Source: Pseudomonadota bacterium
GTDB lineage: Bacteria > Myxococcota_A > Polyangia > Polyangiales > Polyangiaceae
DNA: 28,769 bases
Direction of reading: 5' to 3'
Assembly: GCA_023418705.1 (NCBI GenBank)
Contig: JAEZYZ010000317.1
Coordinates: 1-28,769, forward strand
Made by a program: the position numbers and the translations under genes. Below, one piece after another: positions 22,713 through 28,769 of this stretch; position 1 is the first letter of the stretch; every line of letters starts with the position of its first letter. The notes beneath the pieces are model-generated. The model searched no databases and had not been told where the DNA came from. It saw only the letters and a list, made by a program, of their open reading frames with translations.

Positions 22713-24371
22713 TCAGACGCCAGTGGCAGTGACGCTCGGCGGATCCGCCAGCAGGCTGGGGCCCGCAATTGGCAGCTCCACCACGAACAACGCGCCGCCG
22801 CCTGGCGCATCCTCGTAGCGGATCTCGCCGCCGTGCTCGACCACAATCCGGTGGGTGATCGAGAGGCCGAGCCCGGTGCCTTCGGGTTTGCCGGTGACGT
22901 AGGGCTCGAAGAGGTGCGGCTTCAGATCGGCGGGCACCCCCGGGCCGTTGTCCTGGACCTGCACGATCACCCGGTCCTGGTGGCGCGACAGCTCGACCTG
23001 GACCTTGGGTGTGGGGGCCTGCCGCGCCGCCTCCACGGCGTTCTGGATGAGATTGGTCAGCACCTGGACCATCTGGTCACGATCGGCGTTGATCTCGGGC
23101 AGCTCTCCCGCCTCGAGCGTGAGCGTGGCCCCGCTCGAGGCGTGCAGCGCGACCACCCGGCGGGTCGTCTCGGCCAGATCCATCGGCTCCGGCCGCGGGG
23201 GAGGCAGCCGCGCGAAGCGCGTGAACTCCGTGACGATGTTGCTGATGCGCGCGACCTCGTCCAGCACCGTGCGGGTCGCCTCGTCGAAATAGTCGTCGAA
23301 GGCGGGATCTTGGCGCGCCCGCAGCCGACGCAACGTCTCCACCGCCGCTCGGATCGGTGAGAGCGGGTTCTTGATCTCGTGGGCGACCCGCCGGGCGATC
23401 TCGCGCCGAGCTGCGATGCGCTCGGTGGCGGCGAGGCGCCGCCGCAACGCGGCCAGATCGCCGATGGCGCGGTTGAAGCTGTCCGCCAGCTCCTCGAGCT
23501 CGCGCCCGCCGCGTGCGCGCACCGGCGTCGGCTCACCGCCGACCACCGCCCGCGCCTGCCGGGACAGATCCACGATCGGCCGCGCCAGCCCGCGGCTGAG
23601 CAACACCGACAGCACCAGCGCCGCCGCGAACGTCGCCAACCCGAGCGCGACGATGGTGACGTCCAGGCGGCGCAAGGCCCGCACCAGCGGCAGCCGCGAC
23701 TGGCTGGCCACGATGGTCACGCCGCCGAGCTCCGGGAGCTGCCAGCGCTGCAGCATCCGATCGGCGGCGTTGGGCGGAGGTGTGAGCGACAGCTCGACGC
23801 CGTGGCTGCGGCCGACGTCGGCGAGCAGCTGCGAGAGGTGGCGCGCGGCGTAGAGGCCGACCGTGACGCCCCCTTCGCGGCGCGCGCAGTAGATCTGCAG
23901 CGCCAGCGGGGGTCGATCGGTGCGGAGCGAAGGCGTCTCGGCGGGCGTCGCGAGCAGCGCCGAGAGCCGGGCGTCCACCCTGCCGACGCCGCCGGCGCCC
24001 GCGCCCATACCCAGGATTTCTCCCTTTTCCGTGAAGAGCACCAGCTCGTCGAGCCGGAACGCCTCTTTCAGCTTCGGCACGCGCAGGCTGAGCGACAGGC
24101 GCCGCTCCGCGTCGAGGCGGCCAGTGCGCAGGTCGACCAAGGTGCTGTCGACGATCGGATCGTGACGGCAGAGCGGACCCACGAGCTCGGTCAGCGCCTT
24201 CGAGGAGGTCCGAAGCTCGTGCTCCAGTCGGCTGAAGGCCTGCTCGAGCTGCCAGCGAAAGCGCTCTTCTTCGGCTTGTCGCCAGGCTTCGCGCACGCCA
24301 GCGCCCAGCGCCAGCGTCGAGGCGACGGTCACGATGCCGATCGCCACTAGCAATCGCTGCGCCAGTGTCAC
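22713..24371 (-). CDS. Membrane sensor histidine kinase, NtrB/NtrY-like
   Basis: This 552-residue two-component kinase has two membrane helices (about 7-25 and 238-258) flanking a periplasmic sensing region of some 210 residues, a HAMP linker (260-312), a dimerisation/phosphoacceptor domain with His331 in VAHEIKNPLSPI, and a complete ATP-binding domain: N-box NLIQNAVEA (Asn444), G1 DNGPG (474-478), F-box FEPYVTGK (488-495) and G2 GTGLGL (498-503). The HEIKNPL-SPI form is typical of NtrB/NtrY/AtoS kinases that partner sigma-54 activators, but no response regulator is in the window. The GTG at 24371 is chosen because it begins at the signal-anchor; TGCTACCCT ends 6 nt before it and there is no Shine-Dalgarno. 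It is divergent from the propeller-like lipoprotein gene (88 bp). Confidence 0.92.
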   Translation of the reverse strand: MTLAQRLLVAIGIVTVASTLALGAGVREAWRQAEEERFRWQLEQAFSRLEHELRTSSKALTELVGPLCRHDPIVDSTLVDLRTGRLDAERRLSLSLRVPKLKEAFRLDELVLFTEKGEILGMGAGAGGVGRVDARLSALLATPAETPSLRTDRPPLALQIYCARREGGVTVGLYAARHLSQLLADVGRSHGVELSLTPPPNAADRMLQRWQLPELGGVTIVASQSRLPLVRALRRLDVTIVALGLATFAAALVLSVLLSRGLARPIVDLSRQARAVVGGEPTPVRARGGRELEELADSFNRAIGDLAALRRRLAATERIAARREIARRVAHEIKNPLSPIRAAVETLRRLRARQDPAFDDYFDEATRTVLDEVARISNIVTEFTRFARLPPPRPEPMDLAETTRRVVALHASSGATLTLEAGELPEINADRDQMVQVLTNLIQNAVEAARQAPTPKVQVELSRHQDRVIVQVQDNGPGVPADLKPHLFEPYVTGKPEGTGLGLSITHRIVVEHGGEIRYEDAPGGGALFVVELPIAGPSLLADPPSVTATGV

Positions 24372-24377
24372 GCCGCC

Positions 24378-24386
24378 AGGGTAGCA
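24378..24386 (-). promoter_or_regulatory. Extended -10 element for the histidine kinase gene
   Basis: On the minus strand TGCTACCCT ends 6 nt before the GTG. The layout closely matches the transglutaminase gene (TGCTACACT, 8 nt, ATG) and implies a transcript with little or no leader. Confidence 0.45.
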
Positions 24387-24459
24387 CCGGGACGTTCGCC
24401 CGCGGCATCGCCCTCCCACACGGCTTGCATGGGCTGAGCTCGACTGGCACGTTCCCGCC

Positions 24460-27015
24460 GTGACCCCCGTCCTGCGCTGCGTGCTCGTGGGCCTGCTCGT
24501 CTTGCTTGGCTGTTCGCCGGCGCGCGAGGCGGAGCCGACGACCGGGCTGTCGGCGCCCCGGCGCTCGCCCGGAGCCTCGCCCGCGGCTGGCCCCCCGACG
24601 CTCGACGCCCGGCGCCTGGCGAAGGTGCCCGGCGGCACCTTCGGTCCCTACGTCGTCGAGATGGCCGCGGCGCCCTCCTTGATATGGGCCGAACCGACGG
24701 CGGGCGGGCGCGCCTGGTACTCGCTCGACAGCAACGATCCGAAGCCGCAAAAGCTCGTGAGCTCGACGGGGGAGCTGCGGCTCGCCGCCGTTCGTTCGGC
24801 GCCGGGCGGCGAGCGTGCGATCGTGGTGAGCGCCCTTCACGACGGCGCCACGCACCGCATCGAGGCGTTCGTCGTCGACGACCGCTCGCGATCGCGTCCG
24901 TCGGTCGCGACCGTCGCCGAAGGTCGCGAAGAGATCTTGTGGATCGAAGCGATGCCGCTGAGCCGGGGAGCCTTGGTGCTCTGGGCGGTGCGGCGCGGCG
25001 AGAGCGCGGCCTTGCTCGCCCGGACGCTGGGTGCCGGCGAAAGTGAGCCGCGGACGCTGGTGCAGGGGGCGCTGGCCTGGCAGGGCGTTGCACACGGTGG
25101 GGGGGCTGCCGTCGCAGCCGTGATGGACAGCGCAGACAGCGCGATGGGCCGCGTGAAGCTCTTTCGGGTCGACGAAGGTGGATCGCTGATCGGCGGTCCG
25201 CTCACCGTCAACGCCGCCGCCTCCGCGGCACAGGATGTCGACCTGATCGCGCTGACCGATGGCCTCTTGCTCGGGTGGACCGACAACACGGGCGGAGAAT
25301 CGCGGGTGCATGTGGCGCGCGTGGACGGGGCCGGGAAGGTCGCCCAGGCGCCTTCAGCCGTCGTGCCGAGCCTCGGAGAGCAAGCCTTCCTCAAGCTCGC
25401 CAAAGATCCGTCCGGTGCGGGCGCCTACCTGATCTTCGAGCCCGTCGGGCGAGCGCCCCAGGGCCAGCGCACCATCGCCGTCGCCCGGCTCGACGAGCTC
25501 GGGCGGTTCACCGGCGATCGCGCCCACATCGACCACTTCGCGACCGACGGGACGCTGCCCGAGGTCGTGCCGTTCGCGGGCGGCGTGGGCGTGCTCACCC
25601 GTGCCCCGGTCTGCGAGCAGGGCGCGCCGTGCGCGAGCACGCGGGCGCGCCCGTTCTACGTGCGGCTCGATCGATCGTTGTCCGTGGTGGGCGGCGCACC
25701 CATTCCCGCAAATGACGGGTGGGCAGCGCTCGCCTGGGGCCTGTCGTGCCGCGGCGACGCGTGCGCCGTGCTCGCCGCGACCGCCCAGGATCCCGCTCCG
25801 ATCTTCACCGTCGACGTGACCGCCGTCAGCGATGGCTGGCGGCTGCCGGCAAACAGCGCTCCGCGCCCCGATCCGCCGCGGCTCGCCGGCGTGCGCGCGC
25901 TCGCGTCGATCGATCTCCTCGCCGACATCGACGTGCTGTCCGAGAACGGAGCGACGCTCGCCGCCACGCTCACCTATTTCGATCCCTCGACGCCCTACGA
26001 GCGCTTGTCCCGCCCGGCGCCCGATGGCCGCTTCGATCCCTTGCGCGCGCTGCTTCAGATCTGGCTCCCCGACGAGCCCGACGCCGCGCCTCAGACGATC
26101 TCGCTCAGGGCACGTTCTCTCGGCGGGGTGGCGCTGGCTCCGATGGGAGGGTCGAGCCCAGGGGCGCTGCTCGCCTGGGCCGCGCTCGACAACGGCCAGC
26201 CGCAGGTGTTTCTGACGCTACTCGACGGCCGCGGCAAGAAGGTCTCGCAGCGCATGTTGACGCGCAGCGACGGCGAAGTCAGCGACGTGGCCGCAGCGCG
26301 TGTCGCCGACGGCTGGATCGTCGCGTGGGTGGATGAACGCGACGGAGATCCCGAGATCTATGCCGCGAAGATCGACGCGCGCCTGCAGCGTGTCGGCCCC
26401 GAGCAGCGCGTCACGCGCGCGCCAGGCGCGGCCAGCGGCCCCGCGCTGCTGCCCGTCGCCGACGGCGTGGTGCTGGTCTGGGCGGATGCTCGCGAGGGTG
26501 AAAAACCCGGCTGGTCGGACATCTACACGACCAAGCTCGCCGCCAGCGACGCCGCACCTGCGGCCGAGCGCGTGCTGTTCGCGTCGCGCCACCACGCTCA
26601 CTCGCCGGTCCTGGCGGCGCGCGGCGACGGCGTGGTCGTCGCCTGGGGCGAAAGCGAGATCGACGCTGGGTTGCAGAGCCGCGGGCACGGGCTGCGGTTG
26701 CTCGAGCTCGGCGCGGGCAACGGGCCGATCGAGATCGACGTCGAGGGAGCGCCGGCCTCGCTGTCGATGGAGTGCGGCGCCACGACGTGCCGGATCGTGG
26801 CGGCCACGACGGGTGCGCGCGCCGCGCTCTGGGCGATCGAAGCGGGCGCCCGCGGCGCGCCGTTGGTTCGGCAGCTCGGCGCGGTCTCGGGTCCAGGCGG
26901 GCAAGCGCTCTTGCCGGCGCTCGGCGGCGGTGGCGTCGTGTTCACCGAGCGCGCACGTGATGGTCGCGCTCGGCTGAAGCAGCTCCGGATCGAGTGGTCG
27001 CCAGGTAGTCCTTGA
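24460..27015 (+). CDS. Large propeller-like lipoprotein of unknown function
   Basis: This 851-residue protein starts with a lipoprotein signal (VLVGLLVLLGC, Cys18) and a Ser/Pro linker. The rest is all-beta in appearance, with recurring blades of the form DGxxxxW followed by D/G-rich turns: DGLLLGWTDNTGGES (about 267-281), DGWIVAWVDERDGDPEIYA (around 620), DGVVLVWADAREGE (around 675) and DGVVVAWGE (around 725). This fits a beta-propeller, perhaps two. No catalytic site is visible. Four cysteines in the middle (CEQGAPC, CRGDAC) could form disulfides. The GTG at 24460 gives the signal peptide. Such proteins are common in Polyangia and may bind ligands at the cell surface. It is divergent from the sensor kinase gene and is followed 58 bp later by the NTP/NDP transporter gene. 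Confidence 0.82.
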   Translation: MTPVLRCVLVGLLVLLGCSPAREAEPTTGLSAPRRSPGASPAAGPPTLDARRLAKVPGGTFGPYVVEMAAAPSLIWAEPTAGGRAWYSLDSNDPKPQKLVSSTGELRLAAVRSAPGGERAIVVSALHDGATHRIEAFVVDDRSRSRPSVATVAEGREEILWIEAMPLSRGALVLWAVRRGESAALLARTLGAGESEPRTLVQGALAWQGVAHGGGAAVAAVMDSADSAMGRVKLFRVDEGGSLIGGPLTVNAAASAAQDVDLIALTDGLLLGWTDNTGGESRVHVARVDGAGKVAQAPSAVVPSLGEQAFLKLAKDPSGAGAYLIFEPVGRAPQGQRTIAVARLDELGRFTGDRAHIDHFATDGTLPEVVPFAGGVGVLTRAPVCEQGAPCASTRARPFYVRLDRSLSVVGGAPIPANDGWAALAWGLSCRGDACAVLAATAQDPAPIFTVDVTAVSDGWRLPANSAPRPDPPRLAGVRALASIDLLADIDVLSENGATLAATLTYFDPSTPYERLSRPAPDGRFDPLRALLQIWLPDEPDAAPQTISLRARSLGGVALAPMGGSSPGALLAWAALDNGQPQVFLTLLDGRGKKVSQRMLTRSDGEVSDVAAARVADGWIVAWVDERDGDPEIYAAKIDARLQRVGPEQRVTRAPGAASGPALLPVADGVVLVWADAREGEKPGWSDIYTTKLAASDAAPAAERVLFASRHHAHSPVLAARGDGVVVAWGESEIDAGLQSRGHGLRLLELGAGNGPIEIDVEGAPASLSMECGATTCRIVAATTGARAALWAIEAGARGAPLVRQLGAVSGPGGQALLPALGGGGVVFTERARDGRARLKQLRIEWSPGSP

Positions 27016-27073
27016 CGGCCGCCGCGGCGCGGGAGACGGTCGCTCCGCGGCGGCCGCGCGGTCGCCTCGTGCA

Positions 27074-28465
27074 ATGTCGGCCGCACCCGCTTCGTCACGA
27101 AATCCTCTGAAGGCGTTCCTCGACATTCGGCGGGACGAGCTGCCGCTCGCCGCCGCGATGTTCGGCTACTTCTTCTTGGTGATCACGACCTTCTGGATCC
27201 TCAAGACGATCAAGAAGGAGCTGTTCGTCCGCTTCTACGATCAGCAGGGGCTCGACCTGCTCGGTTGGTCGTTGAAAGCGGCCGAGGCGGAGCTGCTCGC
27301 CAAGCTGCTCAACATGCTGGTGGCCGCCGTCGCCGTGGTGGCGTTCAGCGCGCTGTCCAATCGCTTCACGCGCCACCGGCTGACGCTGATCTTCTGCGGC
27401 TTCTTCGGCTTGTGTTTCCTAGGGTACGCCGCCGCCCTCGACCAGCCAGGACATCTGCTGGTTTGGTCGTTTTATCTGTTCGGTGACCTGTACAGCACGC
27501 TGATGGTGGCGACGTTTTTCGCGTTCTTGAACGACAGCGTCGAGCCCGCCGCCGCGCGCAGGCTGTACGGTCCGATCATCCTCGGCGGCGTCGGCGGCGG
27601 CGCGTTCGGCTCGATGGTGGTGCTCAGCCACATCGGCGAGGTGGGGCGGTCGAGCTGGGTCTGGATCTCGCTCCTCATCACCGGCGTGGTCGCCGGGCTC
27701 GCGCTGTTCGCCGGCCCCCTGGTCGAGTGGGGCAGGACCGGGGCGGCGCCGGCCGGCGCCGCGGCGCCGCCCGCCGAAGAAGCGCCCCAGGACTCGAACC
27801 CGGCGCTGGCCGGCGCGCGGCTGGTGCGGCGCTCCTCCTACCTCTTGGCGATCGTCTCGATCGTCGGGGTCTACGAGATCATTTCCACCATCCTCGATTT
27901 CCAGTTCACCGCCACCGTGGCTCACTACCTGGACGGGCCTGAGATTTCCAAGCAGTTCGCGCGCGTCTACACCATCACCAACGTCGCCGCCCTGCTCGTT
28001 CAGCTCTGCCTGACGAGCGCGCTGATGAGCCGCTTTCGGCTGACGGTGTCGCTCCTGGTGACCCCGGTCGCGGTGATCGCCGCCTCGGGCACGTTCCTGG
28101 CCGTGCCGTTGCTCTGGCCCGGCAGCCTCTTGAGCAGCGCGGACAACGCCCTTGCTTATTCGATCAACCAATCTGCCCGAGAGGCGTTGTACACACCTGC
28201 CCGTCGCGAAGAAAAGTACAAGGCCAAGGCCTTCATCGACATGTTCGTGCAGCGGCTGGCCAAGAGCGTCGCCGTCGGCATCAGCCTGTTGATGAGCAGC
28301 GTGTTCACCAGCTTCGGGGGGATCCGCTATTTGTCCATCTTCACCATCGCGTTCGCGAGCTTGTGGGTGCTCGCCGCGCGCCATGCTGGGCGGCGCTTTC
28401 ATCAGTTGAGCGGGGAAGGGGAGACGGCGGGCGAGCGGGGCGAGCGGGGGACGTCGGCGGGCTAG
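27074..28465 (+). CDS. NTP/NDP exchange (Tlc/Npt-type) transporter-like membrane protein
   Basis: This 463-residue protein has 10-12 membrane segments and matches the ATP/ADP translocase (Tlc, PF03219) branch of the MFS: TTFWILKTIKKELFV near 38-52 early on, and a conserved late block INQSAREALYTPARREEKYK (364-383) followed by KAKAFIDMFVQRLAKS. A charged Ala/Pro-rich cytosolic loop (218-255) splits it into two halves. Family members in rickettsiae and chlamydiae exchange host ATP for ADP, but related proteins occur in many free-living bacteria where the substrate is unknown. The ATG at 27074 is taken; there is no strong Shine-Dalgarno. The tail is Gly/Glu/Arg-rich. I am confident of the superfamily, not of nucleotide transport. 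Confidence 0.85.
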   Translation: MSAAPASSRNPLKAFLDIRRDELPLAAAMFGYFFLVITTFWILKTIKKELFVRFYDQQGLDLLGWSLKAAEAELLAKLLNMLVAAVAVVAFSALSNRFTRHRLTLIFCGFFGLCFLGYAAALDQPGHLLVWSFYLFGDLYSTLMVATFFAFLNDSVEPAAARRLYGPIILGGVGGGAFGSMVVLSHIGEVGRSSWVWISLLITGVVAGLALFAGPLVEWGRTGAAPAGAAAPPAEEAPQDSNPALAGARLVRRSSYLLAIVSIVGVYEIISTILDFQFTATVAHYLDGPEISKQFARVYTITNVAALLVQLCLTSALMSRFRLTVSLLVTPVAVIAASGTFLAVPLLWPGSLLSSADNALAYSINQSAREALYTPARREEKYKAKAFIDMFVQRLAKSVAVGISLLMSSVFTSFGGIRYLSIFTIAFASLWVLAARHAGRRFHQLSGEGETAGERGERGTSAG

Positions 28466-28482
28466 AGCGACAAACGGTTTGC

Positions 28483-28660
28483 AGCGCAGCGCGTTGGTCG
28501 CGGAAAATGAGACCATCTAGCTCGAGGGCACCGATCCGTGAGCAAACGAGAGGGTTTCCCGGTGAGCTAGGGGCCCTCCCTCGATGGGGCCCCGAATTCA
28601 TCGGGACTCCAGGCTGGCAGACGGATCGGTGCTCTACGTTGTCATCGAACGAGCTGCGCT
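28483..28660. ncRNA. Possible structured RNA (nested long-range stems)
   Basis: An outer stem pairs 28483-28490 with 28653-28660 (8 bp) and, after a G-A mismatch, 28492-28495 with 28648-28651 (4 bp). A much stronger inner stem pairs 28525-28539 with 28621-28635: 15 bp, 14 Watson-Crick plus one G-U. Inside are GGG-TTT-CCC (28552-28560), GGGGCCC/GGGCCCC (28570-28576 with 28587-28593) and CCCGA/TCGGG (28591-28605, alternative to the previous). Rod plus asymmetric internal loop and a length near 178 nt would suit a 6S-like RNA, but I see no conserved sequence of any known RNA. The strand is undetermined. A read-through terminator structure or a DNA-level element are alternatives. Confidence 0.3.
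28570..28593 (+). terminator. GC-rich hairpin downstream of the NTP/NDP transporter gene
   Basis: GGGGCCC (28570-28576) and GGGCCCC (28587-28593) form a 7-bp stem with a 10-nt loop about 105 nt after the stop. It is followed by GAATTCATC and no T-run. It may terminate the transporter transcript or be part of the larger structured region. Confidence 0.3.
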
Positions 28661-28662
28661 AG

Positions 28663-28769
28663 GTGCGCTCGCGTTGCTCGCGCGGATCGGGGCGGGGGTA
28701 TAGGGTGCGCTCGCGTTGCTCGCGCGGGTGGGGGTGCGCTCGCTTGCTCGTGCGGGTGGGGGAGGGGGG
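28663..28769. repeat. Degenerate G-rich tandem repeats at the right edge
   Basis: Three copies of a GTGCGCTCGCGTTGCTCGCG-type unit start at 28663, 28705 and 28734, each followed by G-runs (GGGGCGGGGG, GGGTGGGGG, GGGTGGGGGAGGGGG). Spacing is irregular (42 and 29 bp) and the last copy has lost bases. The G-tracts could form a quadruplex. The array may continue past the window. Confidence 0.7.

Noticed and set aside
24372..24638. N-terminal extension of the histidine kinase
   Set aside because: The sequence is Ser/Arg/Gly-rich, overlaps the divergent lipoprotein gene, and would bury the signal-anchor.
28483..28660. Integron attC site or tRNA as explanation for the paired region
   Set aside because: The GTTRRRY/RYYYAAC core sites are absent or in the wrong order, and there is no T-loop, anticodon arm or cloverleaf.
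1..28769. CRISPR arrays, insertion sequences, prophage genes or a secondary-metabolite cluster
   Set aside because: No regularly spaced repeats, no transposase or integrase, and no NRPS/PKS domains were found. Base composition looks even across the window.

Overview
The window is very GC-rich DNA with strong third-position GC bias. It reads as chromosome from a Myxococcota/deltaproteobacterial organism, probably Polyangiales-like. This placement rests on gene content and style: many lipoproteins, FHA proteins with zinc ribbons, HEAT-repeat proteins, a chemoreceptor, an orphan histidine kinase, and Ala/Pro/Arg-rich tails. It is inference, because no rRNA or other marker gene is present. I see 21 protein genes, no tRNA or rRNA gene, no CRISPR array, no transposase and no phage gene.

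Layout. 5-2560 (minus): type III pantothenate kinase, then a FecE/BtuD-type ATPase and a FecCD-type permease, tightly coupled and running off the left edge. 2678-6198 (minus): a Pro-rich multipass membrane protein, a HEAT-repeat lipoprotein ending in a cyclophilin domain, and a YdcF-like (DUF218) protein. 6322-9978 (plus): an S41 (Tsp/Prc-like) protease and PcnB-type poly(A) polymerase. 10073-12798 (minus): a trypsin-like lipoprotein, a signal-peptidase-I-like protein that lacks the usual general-base lysine, and a double-zinc-ribbon double-FHA protein. 13074-18903 (minus): UDP-glucose pyrophosphorylase, a beta-barrel/SppA fusion protease, an ABC-ATPase-like protein with all nucleotide-binding motifs destroyed, and glutamate 5-kinase; the first three are translationally coupled. 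18920-20883 (plus): a WXXGXW lipoprotein and a secreted transglutaminase-like protein. 20885-24371 (minus): a sensor-less chemoreceptor and an NtrB/NtrY-like histidine kinase. 24460-28465 (plus): a large propeller-like lipoprotein and an NTP/NDP-exchange (Tlc-type) transporter. 28466-28769 holds a strongly base-paired segment that could be a structured RNA, followed by G-rich tandem repeats.

How it fits together. Most of the window is ordinary chromosome, but it is rich in envelope proteostasis functions: S41, S1, S26-like and S49 proteases, a periplasmic prolyl-isomerase fusion and a transglutaminase. The items most worth a second look are the barrel-SppA fusion coupled to a dead ABC ATPase (14242-17773), the lysine-less S26 protein, the possible structured RNA at 28483-28660, and a recurring TAnnnT box 6-9 nt upstream of start codons without a Shine-Dalgarno. 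The last suggests leaderless transcripts for at least five genes. No single element is a proven new system.
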